Shown here in pieces: positions 1 through 5,341 of a DNA stretch of 5,341 bases. A program made the translations under genes and the position numbers. The stretch's first letter is position 1, and each line of letters opens with the position of its first letter. The DNA comes from CAVRZY01 sp963725415 (lineage in GTDB: Bacteria > Acidobacteriota > Terriglobia > Bryobacterales > Bryobacteraceae): assembly GCA_963725415.1 (NCBI GenBank), contig CAVRZY010000322.1, positions 1-5,341 of the forward strand, in the 5' to 3' direction. Under the pieces are notes generated by a model, which was not told the origin of the DNA, made no database searches, and was given only the letters and a program-made list of their open reading frames with translations.

Positions 1-461
1 TGCTCCAGATGCCGGAGCGCGACCGCTTTTTGCGCGGCTTGCGGAGCTGGGTCGGGTTCCGGCAGACTGGGGTGCCATACGTGCGTGCCGAGCGCTTTGC
101 CGGCCAGTCCACTAATTCCTTCCTGGACAATATCCGCTGGGCCAAGCGCGGGATTTTCTCCTTCTCCTACCAGCCCCTGGAAATGATCTCCCTGCTGGCC
201 TTCCTGGTGACCCTGCTCACCGGCCTGGCTATCGTGTTCTACATCGCCCTGTACTTCCTGATCCCTAACGCGCCCCGCGGCTTTGTGACCTTACTGGTGG
301 CGGTCCTGTTCCTCGGGGCCGTTCAACTGTTCAGCCTCAGCATCCTGGCCGAATACGTGGGGCGTATCTTCGAGGAAGTCAAGCAGCGCCCGCCTTTCAT
401 CGTGCGGCGCATCGTAAATGATCACCGGCAGCCGTCAGACCCAGGTTGGGCCGGTCCCTAA
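1..461 (+). CDS. Family 2 glycosyltransferase, C-terminal part (polyprenyl-phosphate sugar transferase type), 5' truncated by the window edge
   Basis: The reading frame is open from the first base (first full codon at 3) to TAA at 459-461. The ATG at 9 is internal, because the motif PERDRFLRGLRSWVGFRQ normally lies in the middle of this family. About 152 of the usual 310-340 residues are present, and the catalytic GT-A domain with its DxD region lies upstream. Counting from the ATG at 9, residues 9-19 (RGLRSWVGFRQ), 29-38 (RFAGQSTNSF) and 48-57 (GIFSFSYQPL) form the conserved amphipathic region. Two hydrophobic helices follow at about residues 58-85 and 92-114, then AEYVGRIFEEVKQRPPFIV. This pattern is that of GtrB/ArnC/DPM1-like enzymes, which move a sugar from a nucleotide donor to undecaprenyl phosphate at the inner face of the membrane. 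The sugar cannot be deduced. The GT-C-like gene downstream is a plausible user of its product. Family assignment is firm; substrate is unknown. Confidence 0.9.
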   Translation, partial: LQMPERDRFLRGLRSWVGFRQTGVPYVRAERFAGQSTNSFLDNIRWAKRGIFSFSYQPLEMISLLAFLVTLLTGLAIVFYIALYFLIPNAPRGFVTLLVAVLFLGAVQLFSLSILAEYVGRIFEEVKQRPPFIVRRIVNDHRQPSDPGWAGP

Positions 462-634
462 CCCCACTGTTTGCGCCCCTGCAGGATGGCGCGGGAGGTC
501 TGCCCCGGAGGTCCCTTCACAAAGTCGGGGGTTCATGGTGCAATGGGCCGGCACACGCACTCCACGGTATAATGAACCGTCTTGCCGCTCCGGAAGGCGC
601 GCGAAGCAGCCTGTCGAATGCAACTGCTTTGTTT
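462..634. other. Intergenic region before the mobile element; no gene seen
   Basis: No convincing coding region is visible. Short overlapping frames on both strands lack ribosome-binding sites and recognisable protein character. A weak inverted repeat (GCGCC 473-477 / GGCGC 488-492) follows the glycosyltransferase stop but has no T-run, so it is not a convincing intrinsic terminator. The only regulatory-looking sequence is the TATAAT at 568-573, described separately. Confidence 0.5.
568..573 (+). promoter_or_regulatory. Candidate sigma-70 -10 box (TATAAT)
   Basis: A perfect TATAAT lies in otherwise GC-rich DNA, about 70 bases before the small ORF at 646 and 220 before the GT-C gene. No good -35 hexamer lies 16-18 bases upstream (545-550 reads GGGCCG), and there is no TG extension. 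The box is embedded in a 5-bp inverted repeat, ACGGT (564-568) and ACCGT (576-580), which could be an operator half-site pair or chance. If real, transcription would begin near 580 and run through the mobile element into the GT-C gene. Confidence 0.35.
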
Positions 635-642
635 AGGAGGGG
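635..642 (+). promoter_or_regulatory. Ribosome-binding site AGGAGGGG; also left copy of the element's target-site duplication
   Basis: AGGAGG at 635-640 is a near-ideal Shine-Dalgarno sequence, 5 bases before the ATG at 646. The octamer AGGAGGGG directly abuts the left terminal inverted repeat and matches GGGAGGGG at 776-783, just past the right one, at 7 of 8 positions. The simplest reading is that this was the original ribosome-binding site of the downstream gene before the element inserted. The sequence is low in complexity, so the match alone is not proof. Confidence 0.6.
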
Positions 643-775
643 GTAATGCCTCAGTCTCGGGGGCCGTGGGACAAGCTTCAGCTTGTCTTGGGCGGTATTC
701 GAAAGGCGTTCGGACAGGTTGAAAGCCCATCCTACCCGGCTGCACAGGCTATTGCCCCCGAGACTGAGGCATTAC
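643..775. mobile_element. 133-bp non-autonomous insertion element (MITE-like), IS66-type ends
   Basis: Perfect 22-bp terminal inverted repeats lie at 643-664 (starting GTAATGCCTCAGTC) and 754-775 (ending GACTGAGGCATTAC), enclosing 89 bp. Directly outside them are AGGAGGGG (635-642) and GGGAGGGG (776-783), an 8-bp direct repeat with one mismatch. IS66-family insertion sequences are known for ends beginning 5'-GTAA and for 8-bp target duplications, so both diagnostic traits fit. The interior is too short for a transposase and would have to be mobilised in trans. It contains a 7-bp hairpin at 670-687 and a degenerate one at 712-732. The inverted repeat is certain from the sequence; mobility and the IS66 link are inference. 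An alternative is a simple regulatory stem-loop, but a 22-bp perfect stem with matching flanks favours a mobile element. Confidence 0.75.
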
Positions 776-786
776 GGGAGGGGTGA
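646..786 (+). CDS. Small upstream ORF (46 aa) spanning the mobile element
   Basis: ATG at 646 is followed by 46 codons and TGA at 784-786. The start has an excellent Shine-Dalgarno sequence, AGGAGG, 5 bases upstream. The ATG lies inside the left inverted repeat (GTA-ATG), and the stop lies just beyond the right one. The peptide begins MPQSRGPWDKLQLVLGG and ends ETEALREG. It has no hydrophobic segment, signal peptide or domain I recognise. Its TGA overlaps GTG 783-785 (GTGA), and it ends 8 bases before the ATG at 795, so terminating ribosomes could re-initiate on the GT-C gene. It is probably an accidental product of the insertion acting, if translated, as a leader peptide. A selected function is not supported by anything seen. 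It is listed because initiation signals are strong. Confidence 0.35.
   Translation: MPQSRGPWDKLQLVLGGIRKAFGQVESPSYPAAQAIAPETEALREG
670..687. repeat. Perfect 7-bp hairpin inside the mobile element
   Basis: GACAAGC (670-676) and GCTTGTC (681-687) pair around a TTCA loop. G-T pairs could extend the stem by two. A second, imperfect hairpin follows: GGACAGG (712-718) against CCCATCC (726-732), five of seven positions complementary. Palindromes of this kind resemble dispersed REP-like sequences, but one copy in one window cannot show dispersal. Confidence 0.6.
776..783 (+). promoter_or_regulatory. Ribosome-binding site GGGAGGGG; right copy of the target-site duplication
   Basis: This G-rich octamer is the only Shine-Dalgarno-like sequence serving the GT-C gene. 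GGAGG (777-781) lies 13 bases before ATG 795, and GAGGGG ends 11 bases before it: long but usable. It touches GTG 783 with no room for a spacer, which argues against GTG 783 as a directly initiated start. It is the counterpart of 635-642 and is therefore probably a duplicated copy of the original site. Confidence 0.6.
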
Positions 787-794
787 TTCGCCTT

Positions 795-3419
795 ATGCAA
801 GAGCACCAACGAAACACAAGTGGCCGGGCCGGCGCCGCCAGCAGGCGCCAAGCCCTAATCTACGTGGCCGCCACCGTGCTGTGCCTGCTGATACTGCTCT
901 GGGTGATGCGTCTGTGGAAGGCCCAGTTGCGCATCCCGTTCAGCTACGAGGGCGGCGATGCGCTTCTGGCGGCGACCTGGGTGAAGGGCGAGATTGATCA
1001 CGGTTGGTATTTGAAGAACCCTTCCGTAGGCACCCCTTTTGGGCTGGACCTCAGGGATATGCTTCCCGGAGATACCTTGCACATGGGCGCAATGAAGATC
1101 CTCTCGCTGGTCAGCGGTGATTGGCCCGTGGTCATTAATCTCTACTTCTTGCTGACCTTTCCACTTACTACGCTCGCCTCGCTGTCGGTGCTTCGACATT
1201 TTCGGATTTCCTGGGCTCCTTCGCTGTTGGCCAGCCTTCTGTTCAGCTTCCTCCCCTATCACTTCTTCCGGGGCATAGGACACCTGTTTCTCTCCTCTTA
1301 TTACCTGGTTCCGCCAATGACCATGGTGATCCTATGGGTTGCCCTGGGTTGTCCGTTGTTCGAGGCTCAAGATTGCCGGGCGCCCATCTGGAGATGGCGG
1401 GAACGCAAGGGGATGATCAGCGTCGCCATCTGCGTGCTGATGGCCCTGGGAGGCATCTACTACGCCTTTTTTGCGGCTCTCCTGTTGCTCGTGGCCGGAG
1501 TGTTCGGCAGCATTCAGCGCTGCTCCAGGAGGCCCCTGCTGATTGCCCTGCTCCTGGTGGCCGTTCTTTCGAGCGTCCTGGCCTTGAACTTGTCCCCCAC
1601 CCTGATCAACTCCCTTCAGAATGGACCAAACGTTCAACTCGCAGTAAGGGTACCGCTGGAGGCCGAGCTGTACGGAATGAGGATCGCGCAACTGGTTCTC
1701 CCCGTTAGCGGCCATCGGCTCCCGCTCATGGCCAGACTGAAGGCCGCCTACAATGGCACCGCAACCGCTGTGGCGCCTAACGAGAACGATTCGGTCACCC
1801 TGGGAGCGGTGGCCAGCGCAGGCTTCCTGTTCCTGGTGGGCTGGCTGGTGCTGGGTCGGCGGGAGGGGCGCGGCGGGGCCCTATTGCACTCTCTCAGCGT
1901 GATAAACCTTGCAGCAGTTTTACTGGCTACCATGGGGGGCTTTGGCTGCCTGTTCGCCTTCCTGGCTCTCCCGACCATCCGGGCGTACAACCGGATTAGC
2001 CCCTACATTGCATTCCTCTCGCTGTTTGCCGTGGCCCTGGTTCTGGATCGGGCCGGGCGGAAGTGGTTTCGAACCCGAGTCACGCGCCTCGCCTTCCAGG
2101 GATCTCTCGGCGGAATCCTGATCTTGGGGGTGCTGGATCAAACTGTGCCTCTCTTCGTTCCCCCCTACCAGCAGAACAGGGCCGACTATAACAGCGACAG
2201 GGACTTCGTCCAGCGGATCGAAGCGGCGCTGCCCAGCAACGCCATGATATTCCAACTGCCCTATCTAAGCTTCCCTGAGAACGGGCCGCTGCTGGCGATG
2301 TCAGATTACGACCTGTTTCGTGGATACCTGCACTTGAGGGCCCTGCGCTGGAGTTACGGGACCGTCAAGGGCAGATACGGGGACGCCCAGAACAGGTTCC
2401 TGGCGGCAAGGCCGGCAGCCGAGATGGTGGAGCTTTTGTGTCTGGCGGGCTTCAGCGGGCTCTACTTGGACCGCAATGGCTACGGCGGTCCAGGCGGGGA
2501 ACTGGAAAACACGCTCTCCACCTTGCTGGGCAGCAGAGCCCTGGTGAGCGCGAATCGGAGACTGGTTTTTTTCAATCTGTCTGCATTCACGCAAGGGTTG
2601 CGGCGGAGGTATACAGCGCAGGAGTGGGAGGCCGCGCGCGAAGCGGTGGCGCGGCGCCTGGTGGTGGAATGGCGGGGGGGATTCTTCTCCCTGGAGGGCA
2701 GTGAGAGTTACAACTGGCGCTGGTGTGCCTCGTCGGGAGATCTGCTCATTCAGAATACCTCCGAGCGCCCAAGAACGGTCGTCCTGGAGATGACACTGAT
2801 CCCAGCCCGACCGGAAGTCTCCAACATGCGCGTCCACGGCCTGGGCATTTCTGAATTCTTTCAGATCGGCCAGCCCGGCCGGCGGATTTCTAAGAAACTG
2901 ACGCTTTCACCCGGCAAGTCCGCGATCCGGTTCTGGAGTGATGGGAAACCGCTCTATCTGCCCCGAGATCCCCGGGCTTTGGTGTTCAAGGTGGCTAACT
3001 TCCGTCTGGATGCGGTGTCTGAACCCCTTGATTTTGAGTGGACAGGCGGGTTTTCTGCACTCGAGCGGTCACCCGACAGAACTTGGCGGTGGTGTTCCTA
3101 CAAGGGAGAGGCAACCATAGAGAACAAGGCCCAGAAGCCGAGGGACGTAGTCCTGGAGATGTCCCTGGCGACGGGCTCCGAGACGCTGGCTGATGTCTGC
3201 ATGGAGGGCCCGCTGTTCTCGGCCTGCGCGAAGGCCAATGCAGCGGGACAGTCTTTCTCCCAGCGGGTCGTGGTCCCACCCGGCAAGCACATCGTCCGCT
3301 TCTCAACGAATGCGAGCCGGATCAATGCACCTGGCGATCCTAGAACACTGGTTTTTCGCGTCGATAATTTCCGTTACGGGGATTATTTGCAGTCGCCAGG
3401 GTTCGTATCGCTGAACTAA
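795..3419 (+). CDS. Multi-spanning membrane protein, GT-C glycosyltransferase-like ('sugar translocase' family), with duplicated C-terminal domain
   Basis: I chose ATG 795 (874 aa) over GTG 783 (878 aa) because the Shine-Dalgarno sequence abuts 783; GTG remains possible by coupling to the upstream small ORF. Residues here count from 783. Helices appear near 24-42, 116-135, 142-160, 166-190, 211-244, 254-275, 340-358, 371-400, 405-425 and 440-462. An acidic stretch after the first helix (YEGGDALLAATW, 55-66) and LPGDTLHMG (94-102) sit where GT-C enzymes have their first outer loop. A soluble part follows with FQLPYLSFPE (490-499), RWSYG (522-526) and GFSGLYLDRNGYGG (556-569), motifs I recall from proteins annotated as sugar translocases. 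Two tandem domains, 626-748 and 749-870, close the protein. The likely role is transfer of a sugar from a lipid carrier on the outer face of the membrane, in keeping with the family 2 enzyme upstream. Catalytic residues and substrate are not established. Confidence 0.85.
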   Translation: MQEHQRNTSGRAGAASRRQALIYVAATVLCLLILLWVMRLWKAQLRIPFSYEGGDALLAATWVKGEIDHGWYLKNPSVGTPFGLDLRDMLPGDTLHMGAMKILSLVSGDWPVVINLYFLLTFPLTTLASLSVLRHFRISWAPSLLASLLFSFLPYHFFRGIGHLFLSSYYLVPPMTMVILWVALGCPLFEAQDCRAPIWRWRERKGMISVAICVLMALGGIYYAFFAALLLLVAGVFGSIQRCSRRPLLIALLLVAVLSSVLALNLSPTLINSLQNGPNVQLAVRVPLEAELYGMRIAQLVLPVSGHRLPLMARLKAAYNGTATAVAPNENDSVTLGAVASAGFLFLVGWLVLGRREGRGGALLHSLSVINLAAVLLATMGGFGCLFAFLALPTIRAYNRISPYIAFLSLFAVALVLDRAGRKWFRTRVTRLAFQGSLGGILILGVLDQTVPLFVPPYQQNRADYNSDRDFVQRIEAALPSNAMIFQLPYLSFPENGPLLAMSDYDLFRGYLHLRALRWSYGTVKGRYGDAQNRFLAARPAAEMVELLCLAGFSGLYLDRNGYGGPGGELENTLSTLLGSRALVSANRRLVFFNLSAFTQGLRRRYTAQEWEAAREAVARRLVVEWRGGFFSLEGSESYNWRWCASSGDLLIQNTSERPRTVVLEMTLIPARPEVSNMRVHGLGISEFFQIGQPGRRISKKLTLSPGKSAIRFWSDGKPLYLPRDPRALVFKVANFRLDAVSEPLDFEWTGGFSALERSPDRTWRWCSYKGEATIENKAQKPRDVVLEMSLATGSETLADVCMEGPLFSACAKANAAGQSFSQRVVVPPGKHIVRFSTNASRINAPGDPRTLVFRVDNFRYGDYLQSPGFVSLN
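2658..3395 (+). repeat. Tandem duplication of a 123-residue C-terminal domain within the GT-C-like gene
   Basis: Copy 1 covers residues 626-748 and copy 2 residues 749-870 (counted from 783). Matching blocks are EWRGGFFSLE / EWTGGFSALE (629-638, 752-761), NWRWC / TWRWC, RTVVLEMTL / RDVVLEMSL, and DPRALVFKVANFR / DPRTLVFRVDNFR (729, 852). Both the first and last blocks are offset by exactly 123 residues (369 bases). Alternating hydrophobic residues and Gly/Pro turns suggest a beta-sandwich. Divergence between blocks shows that the duplication is old. A carbohydrate-binding role would suit the context but is not shown. Confidence 0.85.
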
Positions 3420-3426
3420 GCTCGCC

Positions 3427-3539
3427 CTTTCCCATCTAGCGGTCTGCTGCAAATGCCCCCTTGGCGCCCGAGAGCGTACTCTCAGGCAGGCCCCACCGGC
3501 GCGGTGGGGTATGGCCGGTTCGAACCGCTCTAGGGAAAG
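3427..3539 (+). other. Structured intergenic element (nested inverted repeats)
   Basis: An outer stem pairs CTTTCCC (3427-3433) with GGGAAAG (3533-3539), and AGCGGT (3438-3443) with ACCGCT (3524-3529). It encloses two local hairpins: GAGAG/CTCTC (3470-3483) with a 4-base loop, and CCCCACCG/CGGTGGGG (3491-3509), an 8-bp GC-rich stem with a GCG loop. A 12-bp palindrome CGGTTCGAACCG (3516-3527) overlaps one outer arm, so two folds compete. The element starts 8 bases after the GT-C stop and ends 40 bases before the next ATG. No T-run follows any stem, which argues against an intrinsic terminator. It may be a 5' leader structure, an mRNA-stabilising element or a small RNA. I match it to no named riboswitch. 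Confidence 0.4.
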
Positions 3540-3567
3540 CGCTCTAATCCGCCGATCATACCCTCCA

Positions 3568-3572
3568 GGGAG
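3568..3572 (+). promoter_or_regulatory. Ribosome-binding site GGGAG for the SBBP-repeat gene
   Basis: GGGAG lies 6 bases before ATG 3579. It supports this ATG as the start, together with the signal peptide that begins immediately after it. Confidence 0.65.
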
Positions 3573-3578
3573 ACACAG

Positions 3579-5341
3579 ATGAGTGCTTGTTTTCGGATCG
3601 CTGCTGCATGGTTCTGGTTGCTGCTGCCCGCGTGGCCCGCTGCCGAAGGCCAGATCCGGGCCCACCCGGATTATGGGAAACTGCCACTGGCTTTCGAGGC
3701 AAACTCCGGACTCTGGGAGCCCGGAGTAAAGTTTGCGGCTCGCGCCTCAGGTCACATCGTTTTGTTCGAGGCCTCTGGGGCAATGCGGATAATCGGCCCG
3801 CCGGGGAGCGCTGAGCAGGGAGGTGCTACGGTGGGCATGAGGCTGCTGGGCGCCCGCCCCCAGCCCGTGCTGGCGAGGGGCGAACCCCTGGAGGGCAAGA
3901 ACCACTACTTGCTGGGCAGCGATCCGGCTCGGTGGCGCCTGAATGTGCCCACGTTTTCACGGATCGAGTACCGCGAGGTTTACCCCGGCGTAATGCTGGT
4001 CTACCGTGGCAACCAAAGGCAGCTTGAGTACGATTTCGTTCTGGCTTCCGGCGTCTCTCCCGGCGTGATTCGATTGGACTTCACGGGGACTCAGGCCGTG
4101 CAGATTGCGCCGGGCGGTGAGTTGGTGGTCCGCACGCCGTGGGGCGAACTGCGTCACCACAGGCCCCGTGTTTACCAGGAGGTCGATGGAGCCAGAGTTG
4201 AGATTGCCGGCCGCTACAGGAAGCTGGGAAGACATCAGGTCGGCTTCCAGGTGGCCGCCTATGATCCTTTGAAACCACTCGTCATCGATCCCACCATGAG
4301 CTATTCCACGTACCTGGGAGGCAGCGCTGACGATCGCGCTTACGGCATAGCCGTCGATTCCGCCGGGTGCGCCTACATTGTTGGCGAGACGTGGTCGAGC
4401 AATTTCCCCCGCGTGCCTGGCTACCAACCGGCCTCGGCAGGCGAACGTGACGTTTTCGTCGCCAAGCTGAACGCGACCGGGACCAGTCTGGTGTATTCGA
4501 CGTACATTGGAGGACGCGGCAGAGACTCGGGCCGCAGCATTGCCGTGGACGCTTCCGGCAGCGCCTATGTCACCGGCTTCACTTATTCCCAGAACTTTCC
4601 TGTGACTGCTGGAGCCTTCCAGACTTCTTCCGGCGGCCAGGAAGAGGCCTTCGCACTCAAGTTGAATGCGAGCGGCACTGGGTTGCTCTATTCCACCTAT
4701 CTGGGCGGCCGCGGCAGCGATTTCGGCGCCGGCATTGCGGTGCACTCGAACGGCGAGGCGCTGCTGTGCGGATACACGTCCTCGCCCAATTTCCCGACTA
4801 CCTCCGGTGCCCTGAGGTCGGCCTTCGCCGGAGGCTATTATGACGCCTTTGTTGCGAAGCTGAACGCCTCCGGTTCGGGTCTGGTTTACAGCACCTACCT
4901 TGGTGGTGGCGGCACGGATACGGCTGCCGGGATTGCGGTAGACGCCGGAGGGAATGCGTACGTCACGGGCCAGACGGGCGCCGCGGACTTCCCCACACGA
5001 AATCCCTTCCAGACGCTGAGCGGGTTCGTTGACGCCTTCGTGACTAAGCTGGATCCATCCGGTCAACTGGTCTATTCCACCTATCTGGGCGGTCGCAGCA
5101 GCGATTTCGGCAATTCCGTTGCGGTGGACTCCTCGGGCAGCGCCTATGTGAGCGGCGCCACAGCGTCCACCGACTTTCCTGTCACCGCTGGCTCTTATCA
5201 AACCTCTAATCACGGCAGCTACGACGTGTTCGTCGCCAAGCTGAACCCGCAGGGGACGGCGCTGGTTTATTCCACGCTTCTGGGTGGCGCCGGTGCCGAG
5301 GAGGCGCGCGGAATCGCGGTGAGCGGATCGGGGCACAGAAA
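3579..5341 (+). CDS. Secreted SBBP beta-propeller-repeat protein, 3' truncated by the window edge
   Basis: The frame is open for 587 codons and reaches the window end without a stop. Residues 1 to about 22-24 form a signal peptide: MSACFRIAAAWFWLLLPAWPAAEG has a positive charge, a hydrophobic core and a small-residue end. Residues 35-240 match the N-terminal domain usual in large acidobacterial and planctomycete SBBP proteins: LPLAFEANSG (35-44), NHYLLGSDPARW (108-119), VYPGVMLVYRG (134-144) and LEYDF (149-153). The family consensus as I recall it reads FExNxGQ and YPGIDLVY, so L45 and M139 are departures. From residue 242, six copies of the SBBP unit begin with YSTYLGG or a variant. They continue GIAVD..G.AYV.G.T...NFP and D.FVAKLN..G..LVYST, giving a propeller-like exported protein. 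The function of the family is unknown; surface or extracellular roles are guessed. The frame runs in the same direction as the two glycosylation-type genes but is separated by 159 bases, so it may be independently transcribed. Confidence 0.9.
   Translation, partial: MSACFRIAAAWFWLLLPAWPAAEGQIRAHPDYGKLPLAFEANSGLWEPGVKFAARASGHIVLFEASGAMRIIGPPGSAEQGGATVGMRLLGARPQPVLARGEPLEGKNHYLLGSDPARWRLNVPTFSRIEYREVYPGVMLVYRGNQRQLEYDFVLASGVSPGVIRLDFTGTQAVQIAPGGELVVRTPWGELRHHRPRVYQEVDGARVEIAGRYRKLGRHQVGFQVAAYDPLKPLVIDPTMSYSTYLGGSADDRAYGIAVDSAGCAYIVGETWSSNFPRVPGYQPASAGERDVFVAKLNATGTSLVYSTYIGGRGRDSGRSIAVDASGSAYVTGFTYSQNFPVTAGAFQTSSGGQEEAFALKLNASGTGLLYSTYLGGRGSDFGAGIAVHSNGEALLCGYTSSPNFPTTSGALRSAFAGGYYDAFVAKLNASGSGLVYSTYLGGGGTDTAAGIAVDAGGNAYVTGQTGAADFPTRNPFQTLSGFVDAFVTKLDPSGQLVYSTYLGGRSSDFGNSVAVDSSGSAYVSGATASTDFPVTAGSYQTSNHGSYDVFVAKLNPQGTALVYSTLLGGAGAEEARGIAVSGSGHR
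4302..5341 (+). repeat. SBBP repeat array, five complete units and a partial sixth
   Basis: Units start at bases 4302, 4494, 4689, 4887, 5073 and 5268 (residues 242, 306, 371, 437, 499 and 564). Their lengths are 64, 65, 66, 62 and 65 residues, and the sixth is cut by the window. Each carries YSTxLGG at its start, a GIAVD/GNAYVTG core, a NFP/DFP motif and a DxFVAKLN end. Most identity is at protein level, but units 3 and 5 share an almost identical 5' segment of about 40 bases, described in the findings. Confidence 0.9.

Noticed and set aside
462..500. Possible intrinsic terminator after the family 2 glycosyltransferase
   Set aside because: The only stem is 5 bp (473-477 / 488-492) with a 10-base loop and no following T-run.
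418..997. Several overlapping 60-100-codon frames on both strands around 418-997
   Set aside because: They overlap one another and real genes, lack convincing ribosome-binding sites, and have Arg/Pro/Gly-rich compositions typical of off-frame GC-rich DNA. Only the 646-786 frame has strong initiation signals.
2564..2681. Runs of seven T (near 2566-2572) and seven G (2674-2680) as possible frameshift sites
   Set aside because: The frame continues through both into well-conserved motifs and the duplicated C-terminal domains, so no frameshift is needed and no alternative product is evident.
3512..3533. GGTTCGAACC resembling a tRNA T-arm
   Set aside because: The bases on either side do not form the 5-bp T stem around a TTCRANN loop, and no acceptor, D or anticodon arms can be fitted. 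It is better explained as a palindrome in the structured intergenic element.
3957..5336. A 459-codon open frame on the minus strand opposite the SBBP-repeat gene
   Set aside because: The plus-strand frame has a signal peptide, a ribosome-binding site and clear SBBP units. The antisense translation is merely a periodic mirror of those units (recurring GVHRNA.AEIAAA-type strings), kept open by GC-rich, repeated codons. It shows no recognisable domain.
4302..5341. Regularly spaced repeats that might suggest a CRISPR or satellite array
   Set aside because: The period is about 195 bases, in frame, with conservation at the protein level; they are SBBP domain repeats.

Overview
The window is GC-rich, with all three substantial genes on the + strand. 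It looks like a bacterial chromosome, most plausibly from an acidobacterium (Bryobacterales/Solibacter-like) or a similar soil lineage. That placement is an inference. It rests on the secreted SBBP-repeat protein with its FExN-type N-terminal domain, a family abundant in Acidobacteria, and on the codon use. No rRNA or other marker gene is present to confirm it.

Layout: (1) bases 1-461 are the 3' half of a family 2 polyprenyl-phosphate glycosyltransferase with its two C-terminal membrane helices. (2) Bases 462-794 are intergenic. They hold a candidate promoter (TATAAT at 568-573) and a 133-bp non-autonomous mobile element (643-775). The element has perfect 22-bp terminal inverted repeats beginning GTAA and is flanked by an 8-bp near-perfect direct repeat. 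This is the architecture of the IS66 family. The duplicated 8 bp is itself a Shine-Dalgarno sequence, so the insertion appears to have doubled a ribosome-binding site and created a 46-codon upstream ORF (646-786). (3) Bases 795-3419 (or from GTG 783) encode a large multi-spanning membrane protein resembling GT-C glycosyltransferases, often annotated 'sugar translocase'. Its C-terminus carries a soluble domain in two tandem copies spaced exactly 123 residues apart. (4) Bases 3420-3578 are an intergenic region with strong potential secondary structure. (5) Bases 3579-5341 are the 5' part of a secreted SBBP beta-propeller-repeat protein that runs off the window.

How they may work together: family 2 enzymes of this type attach a sugar to a polyprenyl phosphate on the cytoplasmic face, and GT-C enzymes use such lipid-linked sugars on the outer face. 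The first two genes could therefore form a cell-envelope or exopolysaccharide/protein glycosylation pair. Whether the SBBP protein is a substrate, a partner or merely a neighbour cannot be told from this sequence.

The observation most worth following is the element that duplicated the ribosome-binding site upstream of the GT-C gene. Second is the tandem duplication of the C-terminal domain in the same gene.
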